NCBI GenBank assembly: GCA_947247005.1
Contig: OX365955.1
Location: 14,241,322 to 14,305,321 of the forward strand
Length of the DNA stretch: 64,000 nt
Reading direction: 5' to 3'
From: Spisula solida
Lineage: Eukaryota > Mollusca > Bivalvia > Venerida > Mactridae
This document shows positions 47,720-59,121 of the stretch, one piece after another (within the stretch, counting starts at the first letter, position 1; every line of letters begins with the position of its first letter). The notes under the pieces were generated by a model. It did no database searches. It saw only the letters and a program-made list of their open reading frames with translations, and was not told the origin of the DNA. The position numbers and the translations under genes are program-made.

Positions 47720-47895
47720 AAAAAAGTTTGCCGATCGACAAAACTAGAAATTACCTAGAGAGATTAGAGATTATATATGGCAAAACACAAACAATGTTCA
47801 AAGAAAATCCTAATAAAAGAAGACCAATAGATATATTAAAACACGTCACTACGATATAAGGTCGTAATAATTCCAAATAGTTCTCTTAATATTCC
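47720..47895. repeat. Old repeat block Y, second copy
   Basis: It shares TAATAAAAGAAGACCAATAGAT, ACGATATAAGGTCGTAATAATTC and CAAATAG.TCTCTTAAT with 42005-42160. It begins just outside long-TIR element 3. Confidence 0.5.
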
Positions 47896-48180
47896 GTATG
47901 AAAATAGACTTTGTATCATTATTTAAGTATGAGAAAGAAACCAATATGGGGACAATATAAACAATGATAGATTTTTAATTACTGTACTAATGTTTATGAA
48001 CTATAATTGTGCAAATATATACATTTAATAAACTAAGCAAAACTGACTATGACAAGTATGAATATTGTATAAGTATCTCCTACGAGTGATTCATATTATT
48101 CGCAAAGACATAATAATGAACAAAAAAATTGAAAATTATCATTACCATTTAATTCAGGGCAAATAGACTCCTACGTTTAT
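47896..48180. other. Gene-free spacer
   Basis: AT-rich sequence with no recognised structure. Confidence 0.35.
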
Positions 48181-48187
48181 TGCTATA

Positions 48188-48904
48188 CAGTAAAACTCGC
48201 TTATAACGAAATGCCAGGGGGTATAAAAATTATTTCGCTGTAACCGAGTTTTCATTGTAACCGAGCACACGCTTATAGTGAAATTTCACTGTAAGTTGCT
48301 CACATATAACGAACTTCGTTATAGCCTGTATCGGAGGTATAATTCTTCTAGATCTATGTAAATATATGTCATGCAATAAATGAATAGAAAAGCTTGATGC
48401 ATATGTATTTTATTCGTGTATTACATTTGATATTGTGAGAAATGTACGAGTATTTAATTTGAATAAATAAATAAACAACTGTGAGTCAAGTATTCAGTTT
48501 TATTATTTTTTGTATGTAAATGTATTTCTAATCTCTTGTTTCACTACGCACAAAGAAATCCTTTATTGTCTTCTGTTTAATATTGCTAGTATGAAGCACA
48601 ATGTTTTCCAGAAACTGCAACTGATGGAATGCGGATTCATCTATATCAGACTGCGATTCCAAATAAGTTTTTGCTTTGATGTTTGAAAAAATTTAGTTTC
48701 AATGTAACCGAGCATATTTCCTCTAAAACATGATTCTGGGGCCAAAAAAATCATTTCACTGTAACCGAGTTTTCACTGTAACCGAGTTCACTGTAACCGT
48801 ACATTTTTATATAGAATAAAGAAGGCCTCAGCCGGGCCAAAAAAATCGTTTCACTCTAACCGAGTTTTCACTGTAACCGAGTTCGCTGTAAGTGAGTTTT
48901 ACTG
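48188..48904. mobile_element. Pogo/Tigger-like MITE, 717 bp
   Basis: The ends are CAGTAAAACTCGCTTATAAC and, inverted, CAGTAAAACTCACTTACAGC, with TA on each side (48186-48187 and 48905-48906). CAGT...ACTG termini, AAACTCGCTTATAACGAA-type ends and TA duplication are typical of pogo/Tigger members of the Tc1/mariner superfamily. CACTGTAACCGAGTT and variants recur internally at both ends as subterminal repeats. There is no ORF, so it is non-autonomous. Confidence 0.85.
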
Positions 48905-48914
48905 TATATTTATA

Positions 48915-49225
48915 TGATTCTTAGTATTGTTACTATTATATTGTAACCTCTTTAAAAACTATAGCAGTGGTTAAATATTGAATAATATTGATTGTTATAA
49001 GATGATTATTGGTTGAAAGACATTGGTAAAAGCTTTGCATGGGAACTAAAATGACTAGAATAGGTAACTTTTCTTTGGTAATTAACTTGTAAATTACCGA
49101 AAGTTGCAAATCCAAAACCAGCAACACCTAAATGCAGGACAAAAATAATATGTGAAATTATTAAGGATCTTTAAAAAATGAAAGACAGAGGATGAAGGCG
49201 AAATTGGAGTGTATGTTATGCGATC
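48915..49225. repeat. Old repeat block X, second copy
   Basis: It shares TTACTATTATATTGTAA, GACATTGGTA, GCATGGGAACTAAAATGA, CTTTTCTTTGGTAATTA and CGAAATTGGAGTGT with 41520-41850. Confidence 0.5.
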
Positions 49226-49329
49226 CAAAATTCAATTTGACAGACTCAGATGTTCAATCCTCTGATGAATTTGATGCCAATGATCAAGCACAGGGAAATG
49301 ATTAAGACTATATTTCAGACTTATCTGTC

Positions 49330-49712
49330 CGTCTGATGTAATACCAAGTGTGAAATTCTACCTGTTCTGTAGATAAAACAAGTAACCTGTTCATCATCCC
49401 ATATTTTCGCTCACCAGGACAATAAAACAGACACTTCGGTTTATGCTAAGGAGACCAATATCAGTCTGTGTGGATTGGAAGTATGTCATTATAAAATTTC
49501 TATGGCAGCCATATTTTATACATGTATTTTGAAGATCAAGGGCATATAGCACAGACTTGGTAGTGCAAACCATTGAATCAGAGTACCTAAAGTGAACTGT
49601 GCTTCACAGTTATGTCAAGGTATTTTAAAACCATTCCATAAATGACCGGACACAAATTGCGGACAGACGGACAGATCAAAAACTATATGCCTCCCTTCGG
49701 GTGCATAAAAAG
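49330..49712 (+). mobile_element. Repeat with GGACAGACGGACAG end
   Basis: The 3' end reads TTGCGGACAGACGGACAGAT, then ATGCCTCCCTTCGGGTGCAT and AAAA. This CCTCCCTTCGGG hairpin-type terminus is common in bivalve repeats as I recall them. The 5' boundary is approximate and there is no ORF. Confidence 0.5.
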
Positions 49713-50147
49713 GATCTATCCCAATGTTGTGAAAATATGTATTATATTAAGATATTTAGATGGTAAGTAAATATAATTGAGAAGTGATGCTGCCACATAT
49801 CACGAGCATAAACGACCAAGTACGAGTAACAATTGGTGCATTTTTCTTCAAAGTTACTTCCCTTAGTTTTCATAGCAATTGCCCCCTTGCGCACACCTTT
49901 TTACTAATTTTGTTTTCTTTACGAATTATACTTTAGCTATATTACGATATGTCCAGTGAACTGATTGTGAATATGCATCTTTTATTTTAAATGATAGAGA
50001 CAATTTGATCGCCGAAATAAAAAAAATCAATTATTTTAGACGCACTACTTTTTACATAGGTCGAAAAGATATTAATGCACCAGGAAACTCCGCCATCGTG
50101 CTACAATGCTTTAAATTAAGTTTTTTATCTTCGATCAATCACATTCT

Positions 50148-50177
50148 CAGATTCTCTCAGATTCTCTCAGATTCTCT
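50148..50177 (+). repeat. Short tandem CAGATTCTCT x3
   Basis: Three perfect 10-bp units lie about 70 bp upstream of the PTEN-like start codon, in what would be its 5' UTR or proximal promoter. Confidence 0.8.
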
Positions 50178-50239
50178 ACTGACTTCGGACATGGAGACAA
50201 TGACCTGACTTAAACGCATGTGAAAATATCACTTTTAGC

Positions 50240-50315
50240 ATGGATGTTGTTCGTGCACTTGTAAGTAAGAACAAGAGGAGATTGAAAGAAGATGGGTTTG
50301 ACTTGGATCTTACTT
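50240..50315 (+). CDS. PTEN-like first coding exon
   Basis: It encodes MDVVRALVSKNKRR then LKEDGFDLDLT. This matches the start of PTEN, the lipid/protein phosphatase that dephosphorylates PIP3, where the N-terminus is the PIP2-binding module: the VS(K/R)NKRR basic cluster followed by EDGFDLDLT. The coding segment would end after the first base of the next codon (ACT T), with GT directly following. That is exactly where exon 1 ends in vertebrate PTEN. The donor (GTATCA) is weak. No exon 2 (YPNIIAMGFP motif), and so no phosphatase domain, was found in the following 13 kb. It is either a genuine exon 1 with a very long intron or an isolated duplicate. Confidence 0.75.
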
Positions 50316-51533
50316 GTATCATTTTTAGTGCAGAGAATTTGCAGGAATTACCTTTTTACTGTTTTACAATTTACTGTATGTTTTTTGGGTTTTATGTTCG
50401 GACATGCTATTCTTGCGGCTTGGGTATTCTCGCTGTTTTTTATGGCTGACCGTGATGTATTTGTTTCTGATTGAAATATACAAGAGTGCCCATATTTCAT
50501 CACCATACGAAATTCAGTTACTTATGCAGAACAAAAGGTAGCAGGTCAACACGTCCTCAAGTCAACCCGTTTGACATAATAAGCCGTTTTAGAATACCTT
50601 AGAATAAAGTAGGGGGAAATTCCCCCATTTACTTTGAAAAATAGGGGGACATTTTAAAAAGAAGGGGGATCAACGAACCTACGCCTTCCAGCGAACCCAA
50701 ACAATTTACAGGGGATTCCCCGGATCCCCCTAGAAAATTAAGCCTACACATGCATTTAGGCCTTGCTAAGACCCTGGGGGTGGATTTTTACCAGGTGAAC
50801 AAATGGTCTGGAGTGTGCTCTCCTTATACGTACATAACTTTGAAACATTACTTTTAACTATTTTGTTTTTTTAACTCACGTAACAGTGTGCACATGTTCG
50901 AATAAACTGAAATGTATTGAGTACGTTGATCGACACATGTGCCAATTTATTCAGAACAAAGAGATACTCACATTAGTCTTAATTGAATAGGGTCATTTTT
51001 ACCCTTAAATGAAATTTCATAAGGTTCCTGGTAAAATCCTGTATTTTAGTTTGTGTTCTGATGACTGAGGATTTATAATCAAAGAGAATTATAATTATAA
51101 TTATTTATTTACCATAAGAATACTCCTATAAGCGTGAGATAATTTTTTAATGGATCTCATAAAACATTTGATTATCATCACCACACTCGTTGTGATGAAA
51201 AGTATGTTCGATCAATGAATATTGATAAAAGACTTGTGTGAAGTTTATAAAAAAGTACTATCTATTTGACCCATACTGCTTAAAAAAGCTTCTTTTCTGT
51301 TTTTGTTCCTAACCTAACGGAAACCTAAGGTGCTTTGTAAATTCGAATTTAAGGTGTTCCTTTACCTGAGGAGATTTATTTAGCTTAAAACCTTAGGTGA
51401 ATACGGTCACAGTCGTTTAGAAATGTTGAAAATGTGGCACCGGCTTTTGTGCGTTTGAAAAAAGCAAGCGGGTAAGAGAAGATTCTTCTCAACCAAATGT
51501 CATGAGAATATCAATGAATTAAACTTTTTTCAG
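50316..51533. other. Presumed intron, no further PTEN exon seen
   Basis: AT-rich. Near 50610-50740 there is a G5/C5-rich segment with AGGGGGAAATTCCCCC, a perfect palindrome, and several GGGGGA runs. It is likely a repeat fragment. Confidence 0.4.
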
Positions 51534-51639
51534 AACTGAAGATGGTACAACACCAGTACATGTATCATCTATACGTGGTGTTGCTGATAGTTTACAACTA
51601 TTGTTAGCAAATGGACGGGATCCCTATCTGATATATCAG
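51534..51639 (+). CDS. Single ankyrin-repeat exon
   Basis: A T-rich tract and CAG acceptor precede an open segment translating to TEDGTTPVHVSSIRG, then VADSLQLLLANGRDP. This fits the ankyrin consensus DGxTPLHxAAxxGhxxxVxxLLxxGADP, one repeat of 33 residues. After ATATATCAG there is a GT; without splicing a stop follows five codons later. The exon is 106 bp (one base plus 35 codons). The parent gene is unknown and its neighbouring exons were not identified. It may belong with the exon at 53116 or be a relic. Confidence 0.6.
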
Positions 51640-53090
51640 GTTTTGTGTTCATAGTGTCTTTTCTTATGATACTGTATTCGTAGAAGGTTAAATGTATACA
51701 AAAATTGAATTTTTATATCCATAATCAAAAAAAAATTCTTAGCAAATTGTAAAAACGTGAAAATGCTTAAGGAACACATATACACAAAAGACCTGACCTT
51801 TCAGACTAAAAGAAACCGGGAGAAATTACACTAGAGTTACGCATTAGTGAAGACACAAAGAAGACGAAAACGCAAAGAAAAACACACGGATGTAAGTACA
51901 AAAACACTGATGGACTAGGGGTATGTGACTATGTTTTAACACAAACCATAGCTTTTTGTGAGTTATGTGAGCTTTGTTTTATATTCCACAGCTATAAAAT
52001 CACAGCCAGTCAAGACATAAAGGCAAGCTGTTCAATTTCTATATAAATTCAAAGCTTTAAACTTGCCACAATGCTACAAAAGGCATACAAAGTAAGTAAA
52101 CTTCAACATTTGCTCTTGAATAGTTTATGAGAGATTTATAAGGAATTAATCAATAGTGACAGTTTTAATTGTATTTCTACTCTTGTATACATTCAGAAGA
52201 TGTTTTAACCCCTCGAAATACTTATTGTCATTGGGTGAAGTAATAGGGAGTAGAAAATATCGATGAATCAAAGTGTTGGAAGTCCAAGAAAGGATATTTT
52301 ACTGACTTGTTGTACGCAATGGAAGTCAGTTAAAATGTGTTGATGTGCAGTTTGATAAATTATTCAAATAAGTATAACATAACTACTATATTCATAGTAT
52401 TGTATTTATCTACTGAATTAGAACTAGCAACTTACAGACAAGATCAGAGCTACACAGATACGGTGGCGACGCCTAGCCACCCATGTAAGAAACAGAAATA
52501 GAACGTACCATCCATATCCCCAATTTATTGTGACTGGACTGTACTAGTTGAATAATTGAAATGCCATTTTGTTTTGAATTGTAATGTACGTATTGCACAA
52601 ATGTTGGTTTTATTTCAGTTTTTACCTGATACAATAGATGTCGAATTAATGTATAAATACATAAGTCAGGTTTGCTTGTAAAATAACTTTGTCTGACCCA
52701 CTTTAAGGATAAGTATTTAAAGTGCATAAAGATGATATTCAGAAAGTATTAGTAATACTTAACATTATTTTACAATTATGAAGACACTGAAGAGGAGAAT
52801 ATATGTAAAGAAAACATATCTGAACAATGTTAACAGATAGGTAATATTTGTTAGTACTTTTGACTCTTAAAAATCCTAATGCTGTCAGCAGGCACCAAGT
52901 TAAACTTGTTTATTTAATTTTAGTATATTAAGACTTTTGTTTCATGTACAATTGTTCTTTTAAAAAAAATTTCACTTCTTGTTTATTTACAGTTGATATG
53001 TGCTTGTTGTCTGTTTGCTAGAATAATCATACTTGTCTTAAATTGTAACACCCAAATAAGAAAGTAACCTTGTTATAGTGGGAGTTCTAG
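51640..53090. other. Presumed intron
   Basis: A possible 47-bp GC-richer microexon (52438-52484, acceptor TTACAG, donor GTAAGA) is open in two frames, but I have no homology to support it. Nothing else was recognised. Confidence 0.3.
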
Positions 53091-53115
53091 ACAATGGTTT
53101 ATTGCAGAGCAATAT

Positions 53116-53561
53116 TTGTTATAAATTTGATGAAACGTAGTGAGAAAGAAATAGATGACATCATAGGTGGTGTGCGCCAGAACGAGACTGGCTATGTAGT
53201 AATAGCGAGATCTATGGTAACACCTGGTGAAGTTAGTGATCCTTTAGTTGACTTTGAAGATCTAGTTTCGACGAAATCACATTCCTATGAGAATCTGGAA
53301 GATAAAGACTCTGGTGAATATGACGCTCTTAATCAGTCCACGAAATGTGAGAACAATCATGTTAGTAGTCCAAAGGAAGACCAGGATGTGATTACCAAAT
53401 CAGACAATGATGCAAGTAGTTCACGTTACATTAATATTGATAGTTTTACACCAGTGACATATGAAAGTAGTCCAAGTAAGGACGTAGTAGAACATAATCT
53501 AGATTCAGACAATGTGACAGTAGCTGAGATAGAAGATCATCATGTGGATTCAACTGTTTAG
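53116..53561 (+). CDS. Terminal exon: acidic cytoplasmic tail with an ITAM
   Basis: The open frame runs from 53091 or earlier to the stop at 53559-53561. I place the exon start after TTTATTGCAG; an ATG at 53094 is the alternative. The product is acidic and Ser/Asp/Glu-rich and lacks a globular domain. It contains YENL-EDKDSGE-YDAL, which fits the ITAM consensus YxxL-x(6-8)-YxxL exactly. Phosphorylated ITAMs recruit Syk-family kinases, in invertebrates mainly on Draper/MEGF10-type engulfment receptors (established). Additional tyrosines (GYVVI, RYINI, VTYESS) look like further docking sites. IFVINLMKR at the start may be juxtamembrane. The 3' UTR with AATAAA follows within 80 bp, so this is a real last exon. 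The extracellular part was not found. Confidence 0.7.
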
Positions 53562-53630
53562 CATACTTTTACTCATCTAGTCTTATGTATAAATGGTTGA
53601 CAGTGTCTGAATCCCTTGGCACAAGGCCAA

Positions 53631-53640
53631 AATAAATAAA
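53631..53640 (+). promoter_or_regulatory. Polyadenylation signal (AATAAATAAA)
   Basis: Two overlapping AATAAA hexamers about 70 bp downstream of the stop of the ITAM exon, the expected place for the end of its transcript. Confidence 0.65.
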
Positions 53641-54905
53641 TTCCTAGATTATAGTCACAACAGCCCCCTATTTTTTATGTCACATCAACGTTTTTGATTT
53701 CTTTTAAGCAATCGATAATATTGTTTACAAAAATTGTTCTTCTTTCAAAACTGTCAGGAAAGAAAATCCGCCAAAATTAAAACCTTACTAAAACACAAAA
53801 TAATCCTCCATATTTAAAAAAGTAATTAAAAAGGGCCTTAAATTTGTGTGGCGATTATTTTCTGACAATTTACTGTTTTGAGTTTCAGAGTAAATGTTCT
53901 GTATACTAGTAGGAAATTCATTGTTGTATCATTTAATTTCCACTACACTGTAATATCAAATATGAAACCCAATTTGGACTGGAGGTCTTGCTTCATCCCC
54001 GGTCTAGATCATAAGATAAGGTGATATATTGAAGCGTATTTTAGAGGTAATGTGTTCCTGTTTTGAAGCTTATTCAATATCCAGTACAGGACCAGGGAAT
54101 AGTTCAAGTTTGTCTTAATTATTTCATTCTTGTTTTTCTCACAATAATCGCGGCTTATTGCATCATGAACTAAAGAATTTCCTGTTTGTTATTCTGCCAA
54201 CTTGCATTTTACTTTCATTTCACCAACATTGTATCAAAATTTTAATCTCAGATTTTTTAAATGTTTCCATCAAGGATTTCTTTTTGTTCTTATAAAACTG
54301 CTGTACAGCCTTTTATTGACATACTCTATACTTTAGAAATAGTATACTACACTGTATAACATTAAAATGTCGCTGCATAATATTTACATGTCTACCTACG
54401 CATGCATTGAGCGCATGTGGAAATACACAACTGTATGTGTATATATACTCATCTGTGGGTTGTCAAAATGTATATATGTACTGAACTAGATTGTTGTATC
54501 TTAAAATCTGTGGGTTGTATTATAATTATGTGTGGGTTTTTCTATTTGTATTTTTGTATCAAGCTAGATAGTTTGTATCTTACAAATTGAATATGCTATA
54601 TGGTCAATTTTTGGTCACTTACAATCTATAAAGATAAATTGTTTTAAAGCCCTCATAATTTGATTTTCATAGTATACCTAGTAAGTCTGTTCTTATATAA
54701 TTACAACACTATATCAAAAAACCACCATGGTATTAAGCAAATTGATCTGGAGAATCTAAAATATTTTGGGAACACCAAACAAAATTACTGAAATAAACAC
54801 CAACATGGCTTATTCTTTATGCCACACAATTCTACATGAACCAACAAAATGTATCCCCCCCCCCTGTTTGACCGTATCATCTCTAACAATAATATTATTA
54901 AAAAC
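53641..54905. other. Gene-free spacer
   Basis: T-rich intergenic sequence with recurrent GTGGGTTGT/TTTGTATC phrases around 54450-54580 and a C-run at 54857-54865. No coding region was seen before the L1-like start. Confidence 0.4.
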
Positions 54906-54909
54906 ATTG

Positions 54910-57552
54910 ATGACTAGCACAATATGTTCACTTAATGTCAGAGGTCTAGCAGACAGTAAGAAAAGCAAAGAGGTTTTCTGTTGGCTAAAAGAGAAAAAAT
55001 ATTCGATTGCTATGCTACAAGAAACTCATTTGAAAGAAGATAATCTAACTCAGTTAAAGAAAGATTGGCAAGGTGATTTGTTCATTAGTGGTACCAGTTC
55101 AAATAGCCAAGGTGTGGCTATTTTAATAAATCAAGAAATCCCCGGTATGATTACAACTACTGAAGTAACAAATATAGTAAAAGGAAGAATTCTTGCAATT
55201 GATATAAAAATAAAATGAAGAGGAGATTACTCTCATCAATATATATGGTCCAAATAAAGACGACGTTTCCATTTTTACAAAACTTGAATCTTACATGCAA
55301 ATAAATAATGAAAAGAATTTTATAATTGGAGGAGACTTTAATACAATTTTAGACAAAAAACTAGATAAAAAAAATGGAAATTCAAATACTCACACACACT
55401 GTAGGAACAAAATTATTAGTATATCCAAATCATTTAATTTACTTGATGCTTGGAGAGATTCAAATCCCCAAAAATTGAAATATACATGGAGTTCAAATAG
55501 TAAACCACCAGCACATTGTCGGCTGGATTACTTTTTGGTAACTGAAAATCTTCGAAACAAAATCATAACTACCGGTAATAAAATACAACAGGGTTATAAA
55601 ACCGACCACTCCTTAATCACAATGGGCCTCGATTTCACCACTCAAAAAAGAGGTCCCGGTTATTTCAAAATAAACAATAGCCTGTTAATAGATGATGAAT
55701 ACTCAACAAAAATAATAGAAAGCATTAATAACACAGTCAATTTCAATAAAAATGCAAAACCTGAAGTTTTGTGGGAACTTATTAAAAGCAGTATAAGAAA
55801 TAAAACAATTAAATTTGCATCAAATAAAAGGAAAAAAGAAGCAGAGGAAAAAAATAACTTGCAAAAAGAAATCCAAATTCTGGAAACAACTCTGTTAAAC
55901 TCACAAACTCCCCTTCAACATACACAAGATTTAAATGATAAGAAAAACAAATTGCAGGCCCATTATGATAAAAAAATACATAGAATATTGTTAAGATCGA
56001 AAATTGTAGAAATTGAAATGAATGAAAAGAACACAAAATATGTTTTTCTGTTGACTATCCTGGCAATACTATCAGTGTATGAATGATATGTATGCTTATT
56101 GTATGGTAATTATTGAATATTACATATTGCTGCTATATATCATACAGGTGATTCCCCGATCACATTCTCTGGACAGAGTTATGCACGCTGGACATTACTA
56201 GATCCAATAGATCAGAGGCTCAGTCTGTCCCTCAGGATTAAGACAATTAAAGAGACAGCAAGCCTCATGTTTGCCAAGAAAAAATATACAAAAACTACAA
56301 ATTAACGATAGTACGATAACAAATATAAAGGATATACTTGATGAGACAACAAAATTCTATGAACAATTGTATGCTGTAAAGGAAAATGAGGATCCAGAAA
56401 TAGATTTCTTTGATACGACACTTAATAAACTGAGCAAAGCAGAGTCTGATCAATGCGAAGGAATATTAAATGAGCATGAATGTAAACTCGCACTTGACGA
56501 AATTAAAAATGAAAAAAGCCCAGGTTCGGATGGCCTAACTGCAGAATTCTATAAACATTTTTGGGAACATGTAAAGTTACATTATATAAATGCAATAAAT
56601 AGCTGCTATCAGAAAATAGAACTTTCAGATTTACAAAAACAAAGTATTGTTACACTGTTACCAAAGCCAGACAAAGACCATACAAACATTTCAAACTGGA
56701 GGCCTATCAGTCTACTAAACATTGATTACAAAATTGCAACTAAAGCCATCTCAAATAGATTAAAAAAATTCTTCCGAAATTAATAAACCCAAACCAAACA
56801 GGTTTTATGAAAGGTAGATACATTGGAGAAAATGTCAGACTGATATTTGAGATAATTGACCATATTGAAAAGAATAATCTAAATGGCCTTTTGCTATTTT
56901 CGGACTATGAAAAAGCATTTGACACATTAAGTCATAATTTCATATATAAATGCCTCGAACACTTCAATCTTGGGAATAACTTAATTAGATGGATTAAAAC
57001 ATTCTATAATAATATTACAGCAGTCATAATCAATAATGGTCATTTATCTAAAGAGATAAGTATTAAAAGGGGCGTACGACAAGGTTGTCCCCTTTCCACT
57101 TCTTTATTCATACTCTGTATGGAATTATTATCCAATAAAATCTCAAACGATGTAAACATAAAAGGAATTACTATTAAAAACATAGAAATAAAACAAACAC
57201 TATTCGCAGATGATGCAACATATGTAAATAATGGTGAAAAGAAATCGTTCGAAAAACTTGTCTATGTAATAACTAAATTTGGGAAAGTTTCAGGACTTAA
57301 ACTTAACTTTAACAAATCACTAGTTTTACGTCTAGGAACACTAAAAAATACCAACATTAAATACTGTACCGACAAAAATTTTGTATGGACCTCTGAAAGT
57401 GCAAAAACCCTCGAAATCACCTTTACACCAAATCAGCATAAACATCTAGAAATAAATCTAATGCCAAAAATCGACCAATTTAAAAATTGTCTAAAACAAT
57501 GGCAACATAGAAAACTGACACTAATGGGAAAAGTAACTGTTATTAAAACCTA
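54910..57552 (+). pseudogene. L1-like ORF2 (endonuclease + RT), 5' part, broken
   Basis: It starts MTSTICSLNVRGL at 54910 and continues with MLQETH, VAILIN, a one-base frameshift near 55213, INIYGPN, GGDFN, RLDYFLV and TDHS: a full APE endonuclease of L1/Tx1 type. About 228 bp of foreign sequence interrupts it at 56043-56270. The RT follows with SPGSDGLTAEFYKHFW, LLPKPDKD, NWRPISLLN, a second frameshift near 56770, GFMKGRYIGEN, DYEKAFDT, RGVRQGCPLS and the catalytic FADD. Then LTLMGKVTVIKTY breaks at 57552. The C-terminal part is at 63531-63850. The element was a plus-strand copy; no ORF1 is visible upstream. Confidence 0.9.
56043..56270. other. Insertion or replacement within L1-like ORF2
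   Basis: Coding homology stops after NTKYVF and resumes with PRKNIQKLQIND. The 228 bp between contains TCAGTCTGTCCCTCAGGATT, weakly like the SINE family B body, but no clean SINE structure or target duplication. Its origin is unresolved. Confidence 0.5.
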
Positions 57553-57790
57553 TGTAAATAAATAATAATATCTTCCTTCTAGTTCTAGTGTTTATTGAGC
57601 TTCAAAGGATGAAATACTTTTCCATCACGACAACAAATAATAAGCATGATAATAATAGAAACAATACAGTCCGTGCAGGATAATGTGGCAGTCACGTGAC
57701 ACAATGTGGACACTGTCAATTGATTGAATTAGGTAAACCATGGTTAAGGTTTGTGATTATAAATCATTCTAACCATCCATCCTTTCAAAC

Positions 57791-57880
57791 ATACTTCATA
57801 GCCGAGTGGTTTAGTGCGTAGATACTTCCTAACGATATCGATATTTTTGGCCGCGAGTTCGAAACCTTGTCAAGTTGTAT
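57791..57880 (+). repeat. tRNA-like SINE head
   Basis: CATAGCCGAGTGGTTTAGTG (A box) and GCGAGTTCGAAACC (B box) with a long central region, Leu/Ser-like. The T stem does not pair, so it is a SINE head and not a tRNA gene. Confidence 0.45.
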
Positions 57881-58379
57881 GTATTTTTTTATTTCTTTTT
57901 CTCATCTTCATAAATTTAAAAGCTAAGAGTTTTACAGAAAAATGGCTTAAATAATCAGTTCTATCCAATAGTGATACAAACCTGTAATAAAAGTTATTAA
58001 GTCTATTATTAAAGAGTGTAATGCCTAAATATACATTTACACAATCAACGTATTGTACATGTATTATAATTAAAGCACAATAATTTTTATTGCTAGTACT
58101 TAGGTATTGTAACTACCAACACGAAGCCACAGATACATTATCTGAGTGTGACTGTAACTCATACCATGATACAGCAGACGAAGTGATGTAAAATTATTTT
58201 GTGCTGTAATGATTGTGTGTTCTTGTCATAAAAGTTGAATTGAATTAAAAATAATTTTATCATGACCATAATAAAACAAGAAAAATATATAATTAACAAT
58301 TTTAAATTATAAGTTCTCTCGAAAAGAATATGAAAATATTGTGATGAATTCAAAAAAAATACTAAAGACTTCTTTGATG

Positions 58380-58450
58380 GGTTGAACTTGAATCGCTCAG
58401 TTACAATTCATGTGCGTTACCACCTGAGCTATTACAGCATACATAACTAA
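58380..58450 (-). repeat. tRNA-like SINE head, opposite orientation
   Basis: The minus strand reads TAATAGCTCAGGTGGTAACG (A box) and GATTCAAGTTCAACCC (B box). It faces the head at 57791 across about 500 bp. Confidence 0.5.
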
Positions 58451-59121
58451 TGCAATTATTTTGTGCTTATATTACATTGTAATTAGTCAAGCATGACGAT
58501 AAGGCCAAGCAATTTAACTGCCTGGATAACTGTCTATGTTAAATGTTAAATTACGTCGTTGAATGGATGGTAAAGGATTATCTGCACAAGGCAGTCATAC
58601 TAGTCTGAAAGGTAAACAAACACTAGTCCATATTAAGTCTGTATTTCAACAGTTACCACTTACATAGTATTTAATGAAACGGACAAACAACAAACAATTA
58701 GATTCTTTTAAAGTTATCTGTAATCAATATCATGTATTACCTGTCGTGAAATAGACTCGACTGCCACATTATCTAGCACGAACTATAGCATGAAAAACAA
58801 TCATCCAAAATGTTAACAAGTTATCAATAACCCTTCCCCCCCAAGTTGGAGGTATAATAGTCATGCATGATTTGAATGTGTGTGGAAAAGGATGACTGCT
58901 ATCTGAAAGTATCATAGGATTAATTATTAGTTATCTCCCTCCCTAGGGACAAGTTTTTAAGGGTACGTGAAAAACTTATTAGAAAGCAAACAAATAACAT
59001 CGAGAAGCAATAAGCTAGTGTCCACACATAGCACAACAGTCTTAGCATTAGTCTGAAATGAAGCACACTTGAAGAAAACAAAAACACATGTTCAAGTGAG
59101 GCCAAAAGTCTATGAATCAAG

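Larger units (their letters stand above)
57553..58900 (-). repeat. Candidate 3' LTR and polypurine tract
   Basis: On the minus strand, purine tracts GGGAGGGAGA (about 58935-58945) or GGGGGGGGAAGGG (about 58836-58848) precede this region and could prime plus-strand synthesis. The region ends TTTATTTACA at 57553, an LTR-like terminus. With no second LTR in the window the assignment cannot be confirmed. Inside, GATAATGTGGCAGTC at about 57678 recurs inverted near 58763-58777. Confidence 0.4.

Noticed and set aside
52438..52484. Microexon of the ITAM gene
   Set aside because: Splice-site-like ends exist but reading frame and homology give no support; left only as a note.
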